Shown here: positions 7,657 through 15,137 of the stretch, piece after piece | How the letters are laid out: each line of letters opens with the position of its first letter | Position numbering within the stretch: position 1 is the stretch's first letter | DNA from: Smithellaceae bacterium | Lineage (GTDB): Bacteria > Desulfobacterota > Syntrophia > Syntrophales > Smithellaceae | DNA length: 32,158 bases | NCBI GenBank assembly: GCA_028693285.1 | Contig: JAQUVQ010000033.1 | Span: forward strand, 1 to 32,158 | Direction: 5' to 3' | Notes under the pieces: generated by a model | Seen by the model: only the letters and a program-made list of their open reading frames with translations | Database searches by the model: none | Told to the model about the DNA's origin: nothing | Translations under genes and position numbers: made by a program

Positions 7657-8525
7657 AGCGATTCACTCCTTGCTAACCCCTGGGGTCGAATGATCAAAAT
7701 GACCATGACGAGAATCAGCGCCGATAAATTCATGAAACGAGGCTCTCCGAGGACAAAACAGACAAAGGCGTGGGCAAATCCGATCAAAAAGCTGGCCAGA
7801 ATGGTTCCCTTGATGTTGCCCAGTCCTCCCAGCACCGCAACCAGGATCGCGGTCACCATGTACATCCAGCCCATCCCCGGGTCCAGCGACCAGACCGGCG
7901 CGACAATGAGCATGCCGATAATCACCGGCAGCAGCACCAGCATCATGGTGAACATATAAAGCCATTCAACGTTGATGCCGACGATTTTCGATGAATAAAT
8001 GTCCTGGGACAGGGCGCGGATGGCCATGCCCGTTTTGGTTTTCAGGAAGAAGAAGACAAACGCGCCCGTCATCGCCAGCGCGATGAAGGAGCCGATGATC
8101 AGCTGCTTGGGCACCACGGCGTCTCCGAACTGATAGGTGCCTTCGGCCAGGGTGGTTTCCAGGTACACTCCCGCCTGAATCGGATAAAAGTAGTTGGCCG
8201 CCTGTTCCACGATCAGCGCGACCAGCAAAAGCGCCGTCAGAAGGACATCCTCGGTCGTCATGTATTTTTTTATCATGCCCTTGTAAATAATGATGGAAAC
8301 TATAAACTGGACGGCGATCATGCCGAAGATGGAAGGGATCAGAGGCCAGCCCAGCGCCGACATGAACATCCATGTGCCGTAAACCGTGAGAGGAAAGATA
8401 TAGGCGTACCCGAGATGAAAAATCCTGAGCACTCCGCAGATCAGAGAGAAGCCAAGGGCAAGCAGAAGATAAATGGACCCCATCACAAACGTGAAGACCA
8501 GAACATTCTCAATATACGTCACCAT
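7650..8525 (-). CDS. livH: ABC transporter permease, LivH-like
   Basis: A 291-residue permease with about eight hydrophobic helices. Typical LivH elements are GSIYLLLALGFSLICGVLRIFHLGYAY (the LxxGxxxIxxG-like first helix region), GMAIRALSQDIYSSKIVGI (the ATPase-contact loop) and AVLGGLGNIKGTILASFLIGF near the C-terminus. It is the first gene of the minus-strand operon, so the operon promoter should lie in 8526-9273. The start codon at 8525 has only a weak site (GGGTGAAAAGG). The gene order livH-livM-livG-livF followed by two CoA transferases and the binding protein is visible directly. Confidence 0.9.
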   Translation of the reverse strand: MVTYIENVLVFTFVMGSIYLLLALGFSLICGVLRIFHLGYAYIFPLTVYGTWMFMSALGWPLIPSIFGMIAVQFIVSIIIYKGMIKKYMTTEDVLLTALLLVALIVEQAANYFYPIQAGVYLETTLAEGTYQFGDAVVPKQLIIGSFIALAMTGAFVFFFLKTKTGMAIRALSQDIYSSKIVGINVEWLYMFTMMLVLLPVIIGMLIVAPVWSLDPGMGWMYMVTAILVAVLGGLGNIKGTILASFLIGFAHAFVCFVLGEPRFMNLSALILVMVILIIRPQGLARSESLW

Positions 8526-9273
8526 GCCTTTTCACCCTTTTTGATGGATCGAAATTTTTTCATTGCTACGCTTATGAGAAGGTCCCCCCGTTTTCCGGGA
8601 ACCCCTTCTTTCGTCTGAATCAGCGCCGGATCGGGAAACCGGCGCGCCATGCATCAACGAAACAGCCCCCGCACCCGGACATCGCCGGGCCGGCGGCTTT
8701 GGGAAAAAGCGCGGATGAATGATTTTCGGAAAACGGAAAATGACTGACGGTTAGTAACGGGTTGTGAGTCTGTGAGGCATCCTTTTGGGAATGAGGCGGG
8801 TGGATTTGAGTTTCGGCAATCCGTTTTAACGGAAAAACGATTGCGAACACAAGGCCTCCAAAGCTTCCGGAAGTTGTATCTGTTCCACCTTCAGGAAAAC
8901 CGTTTGGACATTCGTTCCAGGATTCGGCTTCCAACAGTCATGCGCTTTTCAGCGGCTTTGTTACGGCACCCCGAAACATTTGGCACTTATAGCAAAAAAG
9001 TTTTTTACTGCTTAAAATAAGTTGGCGGGTTTGTCAACGGAAAATATTCCGGCGGGTTTTTTTACAACGGCGGCATGGGGAAGAAAGGGGGCCGTTTTGT
9101 GCAGGACCGCCCAATAATTCCTTGCCTCAGAGAACAATTCTTGATAAATGCGCTCTAAACAAAAATAGTTTTTGATGGAATTCAGGGTAAAGACCGCTTT
9201 GCAAAGCTGTGGCCGATTGTCCATCTGTATTGCAATGCTTGAAACTCAAAATAAAGATCAGCGAGGTAAAGTT
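8526..9273. other. Divergent intergenic region without a supported gene
   Basis: These 748 bp separate the livH start (minus) from the thiolase start (plus). Short open frames exist, but none has recognisable protein character or a convincing ribosome-binding site. The left half is GC-rich. The part from about 8980 to 9250 is AT-richer and holds several T-runs, as expected for promoters of both transcription units. I could not identify a specific promoter, riboswitch or operator with confidence. Confidence 0.5.
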
Positions 9274-10455
9274 ATGAAAGAAGTTGTCATTGTCAGTGGA
9301 GCCAGGACGGCTATCGGAGATTATATGGGGTCGCTTTCAAGTCTGAACGCCGTTCAACTGGGTATCATTGCTTTAAAAGGCGCCATCGCCAAAGCAGGAA
9401 TCGATAAAAGCTTGATTCAGGAAGTGATTGCCGGCCATGTAAACCAGGCCGGGGCGCCGGGCAACAGCGCCCGTCACATCGCGCTGGGCGCGGAACTGCC
9501 GGTAGAATCCTTTGCTTTTACCGTTCATCAGCAGTGCCCCTCTTCCATGCGCGCATCCGAAATGCTGTCCCAGGAGATTATGCTGGGCAAAATTGATATC
9601 GGCGCGGTCGTCGGCGTTGAAAGCATGAGCAACGCCCCCTATCTGCTGTTTGGCGCCCGCAAAGGCTACCGGCTGAACGACGGTGAAAAGATTCAGGACA
9701 GCCTGATGATCGGCGGCCTGGTCGATGTGTCTTTAGGCTACCACATGGGCGTTACGGCGGAAAATATTGCCGACCAATACCAAATATCCCGCCGGGAGCA
9801 GGATGAATGGGCATTGATGAGCCATCAGCGGGCCTGTGCCGCCATTGAAAAAGGCTGGTTCAAGGATGAAATCATTCCCGTGGAGGTCAAAACCAGAAAA
9901 GGGCCGGTTATGTTCGAACGTGATGAACACCCCCGGGCCGACACCAGCATGGAGAGTCTGGGTAAACTCAAACCCGTTTTCAAGAAAGACGGCACCGTCA
10001 CGGCGGGTAATGCCTCCGGTTTAAACGATGCCGGCTCCAGCATGATCATGATGGCGGCCGAGAAAGCCAAAGAACTCCGTCTTAAGCCCATCGCCCGCGT
10101 GGTGGCATCCGCCCCCGGCTCCGTCGAGGCCCGCATCATGGGCATGGGCGTGGTTCCGGCCATTCACAATGCACTGAAATTCGCCAAAATGAAACTGGAA
10201 GACATGGACTACTTTGAATTGAACGAAGCCTTTGCCGCCCAGGTCATCGGCTGCAACCGTGAGTTGAAAGTCCCTCTGGACAAGGTCAATGCCGTCGGTT
10301 CCGGCATCAGCATGGGCCATCCGGTTGGCGCCACCGGCGCAAGATTGATCATCACCATGATGAATGAACTCAAGCGCCGCGGCAAGAAATTCGGCTGCGC
10401 GGCCCTTTGCGGCAGCGGCGGCACCGGCCACGCGTTTATTATTGAAATGCTGTAG
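9274..10455 (+). CDS. Thiolase (acetyl-CoA C-acetyltransferase family)
   Basis: A 393-residue thiolase, which condenses two acyl-CoA molecules or cleaves a 3-oxoacyl-CoA with CoA in the cytoplasm. The start at 9274 (MKEVVIVSGARTAIG) follows GCGAGGTAAAG; in-frame codons upstream give a tail not typical of the family. The nucleophile is Cys88 in VHQQCPSSMRA, the oxyanion-hole motif is NEAFAAQ at 317-323, the active-site histidine is His349 in MGHPVGATGAR, and the base is Cys379 in CAALCGSGGTG. These positions match biosynthetic/degradative thiolases of about 390 residues. The context around the nucleophile (CPSSMRA rather than CGSGLKA) and GSGISMGHP rather than GGAIALGHP are variants that may reflect a different acyl chain preference. 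It is followed by a hairpin and then the 4-hydroxybutyryl-CoA dehydratase-like gene. Confidence 0.9.
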   Translation: MKEVVIVSGARTAIGDYMGSLSSLNAVQLGIIALKGAIAKAGIDKSLIQEVIAGHVNQAGAPGNSARHIALGAELPVESFAFTVHQQCPSSMRASEMLSQEIMLGKIDIGAVVGVESMSNAPYLLFGARKGYRLNDGEKIQDSLMIGGLVDVSLGYHMGVTAENIADQYQISRREQDEWALMSHQRACAAIEKGWFKDEIIPVEVKTRKGPVMFERDEHPRADTSMESLGKLKPVFKKDGTVTAGNASGLNDAGSSMIMMAAEKAKELRLKPIARVVASAPGSVEARIMGMGVVPAIHNALKFAKMKLEDMDYFELNEAFAAQVIGCNRELKVPLDKVNAVGSGISMGHPVGATGARLIITMMNELKRRGKKFGCAALCGSGGTGHAFIIEML

Positions 10456-10457
10456 CT

Positions 10458-10486
10458 GCAGGGAATGGTTTAAAACCATCCCCTGC
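10458..10486 (+). terminator. Inverted repeat/possible terminator after thiolase
   Basis: GCAGGGAATGGTT at 10458-10470 pairs with 10474-10486, with one mismatch and a very small loop; only a short T-run follows. It could be a weak terminator between thiolase and the next gene. Alternatively it is a relative of the palindrome at 1026-1049, which also begins CTGCAGGGAA. Confidence 0.45.
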
Positions 10487-10510
10487 TTTCGGGGGCAAAT
10501 CCCGATCCGT

Positions 10511-10526
10511 TGGTTGACATCAACAA
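10511..10526. promoter_or_regulatory. Possible operator/promoter element upstream of the AbfD-like gene
   Basis: GTTGACATCAAC (10513-10524) is a 12-bp interrupted palindrome that includes a consensus -35 hexamer, TTGACA. An AT-rich TTATAAA begins 20 bp later, which is longer than the usual 17-bp spacing, so the promoter assignment is weak. A symmetric site overlapping a -35 box would suit a dimeric repressor. Confidence 0.3.
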
Positions 10527-10602
10527 ATAAGTGACCAAATTATAAACCAACACATCAAACACCAGGCGACTCATCCCAAGTCGCAATATCAGGAGGAACA
10601 CC

Positions 10603-12063
10603 ATGGCCCTAAAGACGCCAGAGCAGTACGAAGAGAGCATGCGTAAGATGAACTTCAAGATATACCTCATGGGGGAACTCGTGGAGAACTGGGTGGACAA
10701 CCCCATCATCCGTCCATCCATGAACTCCGTCAAAATGACCTACGCGCTGGCCCAGAAGCCGGAATATGAGGATCTGATGACGGCCAAATCCCATCTTACG
10801 GGAAATAAAATCAACCGTTTCACCCACTTGCATCAGAGCACCGACGATTTGATCAAAAAAGTCAAAATGCAGCGGCTTTTGGGCCAGCAGACCGCATCCT
10901 GCTTCCAGCGGTGCGTAGGCATGGACGCCATGAACGCCGTGGACAGCACCACCTACGAAATGGACCAGAAACTGGGCACCCAGTATCATGAACGATTCAT
11001 CAAATTCATGAAAATGGTCCAGGAAGAAGACCTGACCGTGGACGGCGCCATGACCGACGTCAAGGGCGACCGGGGCCTGGCCCCCCATCAGCAGGCCGAC
11101 CCGGACCTGTACGTCCATGTCGTCGAGAAAAACGACAAAGGCATCGTCGTTCGCGGCGCCAAAGCCCATCAGACCGGCGCCGTCAACTCCCACTGGATTC
11201 TGGTCATGCCCACCGTCGCCATGGGCAAGGACGACGCGGATTACGCCGTTTCCTTTGTCTGCCCGGCGGATGAAAAGGGCATCTTCTATATTTACGGCCG
11301 CCAGTCCTGCGATACCAGAAAACTGGAAGGCGGCACCATTGACGTAGGCAATTACCAGTTCGGAGGCCATGAAGCCCTGATGGTCTTTGACAACGTCTTC
11401 GTTCCCTGGGAAAACGTCCTCATGTGCGGCGAGACAGAATTCAGCGGCATGCTGGTCGAACGCTTTGCCGGCTACCATCGCCAGAGCTACGGCGGCTGCA
11501 AAGTCGGCGTTGGCGATGTTCTCATCGGTGCGGCGGCGCTGGCGGCGGATTACAACGGAGCGGCCAAGGCCTCTCATATCAAGGACAAGCTCATTGAAAT
11601 GACGCATCTGAACGAAACGCTCTTTTCCTGCGGCATTGCCTGCTCCGCCCAGGGGCATAAGACCGCATCCGGCACCTACCTCATCGACCTTCTGCTGGCC
11701 AACGTCTGCAAGCAGAACGTCACCCGATTCCCCTATGAAATCTGCCGGTTGGCCGAAGACATTGCAGGCGGCATGATGGTCACCATGGCTTCCGAAAAGG
11801 ATTTCAAGAATCCGGAACTCGGCAAGGTTCTGGAGAAGTACCTGAAAGGCAACGCCAATGTAACCTGTGAAGACCGAGCGCGCATCATGCGACTGGTGGA
11901 AAACCTGACCTTGGGCACGGCGGCCGTCGGTTACCGGACGGAATCGATGCATGGCGCCGGTTCGCCCCAGGCCCAGCGCATCATGATCGCCCGCCAGGGC
12001 AACCTGGAGCACAAGAAGAAACTGGCCAAAAACATCGCCGGCATCAAAGAAGAAAAGAAATAG
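10603..12063 (+). CDS. abfD: 4-hydroxybutyryl-CoA dehydratase/vinylacetyl-CoA isomerase-like protein
   Basis: A 486-residue flavin/[4Fe-4S] protein of the 4-hydroxyphenylacetate-3-monooxygenase fold. AbfD converts 4-hydroxybutyryl-CoA to crotonyl-CoA by a radical mechanism. The cluster ligands and catalytic residues known from the Clostridium aminobutyricum enzyme are visible: Cys100 and Cys104 in TASCFQRCVGMDA; Glu257 in GGHEALM; and His292, Tyr296, Cys299 and Lys300 in YHRQSYGGCKVG. The C-terminal glutamate is Glu447 in TESMHGAGSPQAQRI. Length and start (AGGAGGAACACC before ATG) are normal. The complete set makes the activity likely, though other members of this family act on related hydroxyacyl-CoAs. 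A strong hairpin follows the stop. Neighbouring thiolase and AOR-ADH genes suggest C4 acyl-CoA metabolism. Confidence 0.88.
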   Translation: MALKTPEQYEESMRKMNFKIYLMGELVENWVDNPIIRPSMNSVKMTYALAQKPEYEDLMTAKSHLTGNKINRFTHLHQSTDDLIKKVKMQRLLGQQTASCFQRCVGMDAMNAVDSTTYEMDQKLGTQYHERFIKFMKMVQEEDLTVDGAMTDVKGDRGLAPHQQADPDLYVHVVEKNDKGIVVRGAKAHQTGAVNSHWILVMPTVAMGKDDADYAVSFVCPADEKGIFYIYGRQSCDTRKLEGGTIDVGNYQFGGHEALMVFDNVFVPWENVLMCGETEFSGMLVERFAGYHRQSYGGCKVGVGDVLIGAAALAADYNGAAKASHIKDKLIEMTHLNETLFSCGIACSAQGHKTASGTYLIDLLLANVCKQNVTRFPYEICRLAEDIAGGMMVTMASEKDFKNPELGKVLEKYLKGNANVTCEDRARIMRLVENLTLGTAAVGYRTESMHGAGSPQAQRIMIARQGNLEHKKKLAKNIAGIKEEKK

Positions 12064-12068
12064 TTTCC

Positions 12069-12108
12069 CCGGTGCTTCCGCCGGCCAAAAATCCGGCGGA
12101 AGCACCGG
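12069..12108 (+). terminator. Terminator after the AbfD-like gene
   Basis: A perfect 16-bp stem (CCGGTGCTTCCGCCGG at 12069-12084 and its complement at 12093-12108) with an 8-nt A-rich loop begins 6 bp after the stop codon. It is followed by T-rich DNA (TTTCACTTTT). Confidence 0.85.
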
Positions 12109-12132
12109 TTTCACTTTTAAAAAACTTTTACT

Positions 12133-12169
12133 TTAGCCTTCGGCCTTCAGGCTGATAGCTCCTCAGCCT
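12133..12169. repeat. Degenerate heptad repeat (CCTTCGG/CCTTCAG)
   Basis: TTAG-CCTTCGG-CCTTCAG-GCTGATAG followed by CTCAGCCT. It contains the same 7-bp unit as the termini at 18808 and 19204 and ends with an inverted portion (GGCTGA against TCAGCC). No gene is enclosed. It may be a decayed or minimal copy of that repeat family. Confidence 0.5.
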
Positions 12170-12245
12170 ATTATTTCATTGACTTGCCCCTGTTGTCTTC
12201 TGTATATTCCAGCCACACAGGCTTTCGATCCTGACTGGGGAATTT

Positions 12246-15095
12246 ATGAAAATCCTGCGCGTGTCGCTGAATGACCAAAAAGTATTCGCCGAACCGCTTC
12301 CGCCGGAGTGGACTCATCTGGGCGGCAGCGCTTTGATCGCGAAAATCCTCAACCGGGAAGTCCCGCCGCAGTGCGATCCGCTGGGGCCGGAAAACAAGTT
12401 CATTGTCGCGTGCGGTCCGCTGGCCGGCACGCGCGCGCCGCAACTGGGACGCATGTCCGTCGGCGCGAAAAGTCCGCTCACCCAGGGCATCAAGGAAGCC
12501 AACTCGGGCGGTCCCGCCGGTCAGTATCTGGACCGTCTGGGATTGCGCGCCATCGTGTTCGAGGAATTGCCGCAGGACGGCAAACTCCGCGTGCTCGTGG
12601 TGACAAAGGATGAGGCAAAACTGGCGCCGGCCGAAGAATACCGCGGTTTGAAAAATTACGACCTGGTTTCCGCCATCCATAAAAAATATTCCGACAAAGT
12701 CGCCGTGATCTCCACGGGAATTGCCGGAGAGCGCCGGTACAAGGGAGCGTCCGTATCGCTGACCGACATTTTCGGCGATCCCTCGCGCAACGCCGCCCGC
12801 GGCGGCCTGGGCGCGGTGATGGGCTCCAAAGGCCTCAAGGCCATCATTCTGGATCCGACCGGAACCGGGCAGGTGGCGCTGGCCGATCCGGACGCCTTCC
12901 GCAAAATCGTCCGCGACTGGGCGGAAGTGATGAAGCACGACGTCACGATCAGTCTTTACACGCGCTTCGGCACGCCTTTTGCGATCAACAACTCCGCGGG
13001 CCACGGCACCCTTCCGGCCCTCAATTACCGTTCCGGACGCCCCGAAAATTTCACGGCGGTCAGCGGCAACAACATCCAGAGAATCCTGTTCGAGCGCGGC
13101 GGAAAAATGCACGGCTGCATGCCCGGCTGTCTGGTGCAGTGCTCGATCATCTATCCGGACAAAGAGGGCAAAAAAATCTGCGCGGCGTATGAATACGAAA
13201 CGATCGCTCTTCTGGGAACCAACCTGGGCATCACCGACAACGACGCCATCGCCCGGCTGAAGTTCCTGTGCGACGACATCGGCCTCGACGGCATCGAAGC
13301 GGGCAGCGCCCTGGGCGTCGCGGCCGAAGCGGGCAAAATGAACTGGGGCGACGCCAAAGGCGCGGAAAGCCTGCTTTTGGAAATCGAAAAGGAAACGCCG
13401 CTCGGCTTCGCGCTCGGCAACGGCGTCGTGACAACGGCCCGTTTCCTCAACGTGGAACGCATTCCCGCCTTCAAGGGCCAGGCCCTGCCCGCCCACGATC
13501 CCCGCGCGGTCAAGGGAACGGGCGTCACGTACTTTTCCTCGCCCATGGGCGCGGACCACACGGCCGGCCTCACCTACCGCCAGCCCAAGGAAAAGAAAGA
13601 CCAGATTCAGACCTCTCTTGCGACGCAGATCAAGGCGGCGGCCTGCGATGCGATGGGCTACTGCCTCAACGCCGTTCCCGGCGGCGAATCCGTTTATCCT
13701 TTCTTTGCCGGGCTCATGAACGCGCGCTACGGCCTTGCGCTGACAGAAGAGGACATTCTTGCTGCCGCCAAGGAAACCCTGCGCGACCAGCTGGCTTTCA
13801 ATGAGCAGGCACAGTTCAGCAGGATCGATACGACGATTCCCGCCTTTTTCCGCGAGGAGCTCGTCGCCCCGACCAGTTCCGTCTTCGACGTCGACGAAGC
13901 AGAAGTGCGGAATTTATGGAAGGGCCTCGACACGTTCCGGGAAAAGAAAAAAGTCCGGGAAATCCGCATCCCGCCGATGCCCGACATTCTGATGGGCGAA
14001 GGCGTCGCAAAATCCATGGGCCGGAAAATCCGCGACATGAAGGTGTCAAAGATTTTCCTGGTCACCGATCCGTTCATGTTCAAAAGCGGCCGGGCCGCCG
14101 AAGTCGCCGACATTTTGAAGAAAAGCGGCATTGAAGCGGAAATATTCGCCGAGGTCGAACCGGACCCGCCCATTGAACTCATCGAACGCGCGGGCGCCCT
14201 GTACAGGGAAACGGGCTGCAACGGCATTTTGGGGCTGGGCGGCGGCTCTTCGCTGGACACGGCCAAAACGCTGGGCCTGCGCGTCACGCATTCAGGGGAC
14301 CTGCGCGAATACGAAGGCATTGTCGGCGGCGGCGGCAAAATCAAGCCCGTCTTTCCGCCGATCATCTGCCTGCCGACCACCTCCGGCACCGGCAGCGAAG
14401 TCAATCCCTGCGCCGTTTTGACGGACAAGGCCCGCGATTTGAAGTTCATTTTGATGAGCAATCACTTCATTCCCAGGCTCGCGGTGATCGATCCGCTCTT
14501 CACCAAAACCATGCCGCCGGGTCTGACCATTGAATCCGGCATCGACGCTCTGTCGCACTGCATCGAAGGCTATGTTTCGCTTGCGACGCCTTACCATCCC
14601 TACTTCGAATCCAAGGCGCTTTACGGCATCAAACTCATCGGCCGGAGCCTCATTACCGCCTGCCGCGAGCCGGACAACCTGCGCGCGCGGACCGACATGT
14701 GCATGGCGGCCCTCTGCGGCGGCCTGGCGTTTCTCAAAGGCCTGGGCCTGGGGCATGCCCTCACCCACGCCATCGGCGCGCATTATCATGTGCCGCACGG
14801 ACGGGCGGCCATTTTCGGTTTGCTGGGCTTCGTGATGGCCAACAGGGAAACCTGCCGCGACGCGTTTTCGGACATGGCCTACCTCATCAACCGCTCCGAT
14901 GACCTGGAAGGAGCGCTCCGCCGGCTTTACACAGAACTGCAAATCGACCTGCGGCTCAAATCCTACGGCATTTCCCGGGAAGCGCTCAAGGAAATCGCCT
15001 TTTACACATCGCGCGACGCGGTCAACATGGCGACGGATCCGACATCGCCCGGCCAATCGAAAATTCTGGAGATGCTCACGTCCCTGTATGAATGA
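12246..15095 (+). CDS. Fusion of aldehyde:ferredoxin oxidoreductase and iron-containing alcohol dehydrogenase
   Basis: One uninterrupted 949-codon frame. Residues 1 to about 565 are a complete tungsten-type aldehyde:ferredoxin oxidoreductase. The N-terminal pterin domain has LGGSALIAKIL and the ARGGLGAVMGSKGLKAI motif at 184-200. The [4Fe-4S] cysteines are Cys291, Cys295 and Cys299 in HGCMPGCLVQC, and the fourth is Cys473 in DAMGYC. Residues from about 572 to 949 are a complete group III iron alcohol dehydrogenase. GLGGGSSLDTAK (663-674) binds NAD(P), and the iron ligands are Asp767, His771, His837 and His851 (IDALSHCIEG, GHALTHAIG, PHG). Such a protein could reduce a carboxylate to aldehyde with ferredoxin and on to alcohol with NAD(P)H, or the reverse, possibly passing the aldehyde between sites. 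The start has a modest site (CTGGGG). Substrate is unknown; succinate semialdehyde/4-hydroxybutyrate is suggested only by the upstream AbfD-like gene. Confidence 0.9.
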   Translation: MKILRVSLNDQKVFAEPLPPEWTHLGGSALIAKILNREVPPQCDPLGPENKFIVACGPLAGTRAPQLGRMSVGAKSPLTQGIKEANSGGPAGQYLDRLGLRAIVFEELPQDGKLRVLVVTKDEAKLAPAEEYRGLKNYDLVSAIHKKYSDKVAVISTGIAGERRYKGASVSLTDIFGDPSRNAARGGLGAVMGSKGLKAIILDPTGTGQVALADPDAFRKIVRDWAEVMKHDVTISLYTRFGTPFAINNSAGHGTLPALNYRSGRPENFTAVSGNNIQRILFERGGKMHGCMPGCLVQCSIIYPDKEGKKICAAYEYETIALLGTNLGITDNDAIARLKFLCDDIGLDGIEAGSALGVAAEAGKMNWGDAKGAESLLLEIEKETPLGFALGNGVVTTARFLNVERIPAFKGQALPAHDPRAVKGTGVTYFSSPMGADHTAGLTYRQPKEKKDQIQTSLATQIKAAACDAMGYCLNAVPGGESVYPFFAGLMNARYGLALTEEDILAAAKETLRDQLAFNEQAQFSRIDTTIPAFFREELVAPTSSVFDVDEAEVRNLWKGLDTFREKKKVREIRIPPMPDILMGEGVAKSMGRKIRDMKVSKIFLVTDPFMFKSGRAAEVADILKKSGIEAEIFAEVEPDPPIELIERAGALYRETGCNGILGLGGGSSLDTAKTLGLRVTHSGDLREYEGIVGGGGKIKPVFPPIICLPTTSGTGSEVNPCAVLTDKARDLKFILMSNHFIPRLAVIDPLFTKTMPPGLTIESGIDALSHCIEGYVSLATPYHPYFESKALYGIKLIGRSLITACREPDNLRARTDMCMAALCGGLAFLKGLGLGHALTHAIGAHYHVPHGRAAIFGLLGFVMANRETCRDAFSDMAYLINRSDDLEGALRRLYTELQIDLRLKSYGISREALKEIAFYTSRDAVNMATDPTSPGQSKILEMLTSLYE

Positions 15096-15137
15096 TGCGC
15101 AATGGCATTGAAATCCGCCGCATAAGGAAGGCAGACC

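Noticed and set aside
8620..8934. 104-codon minus-strand open frame in the liv-thiolase intergenic region
   Set aside because: No ribosome-binding site, no hydrophobic or motif pattern, and compositionally ordinary for non-coding DNA here.
8981..8993. TGGCAC-ttata-GC resembling a sigma-54 promoter upstream of the thiolase gene
   Set aside because: The GG-to-GC distance is two bases too short for a sigma-54 -24/-12 promoter.
10609..12114. 501-codon open frame antisense to the AbfD-like gene
   Set aside because: The plus-strand frame has every AbfD active-site residue and a strong ribosome-binding site; the antisense frame has low-complexity composition and no motif.
12171..13559. 462-codon open frame antisense to the AOR domain
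   Set aside because: Shadow of the AOR-ADH gene, without recognisable domains.
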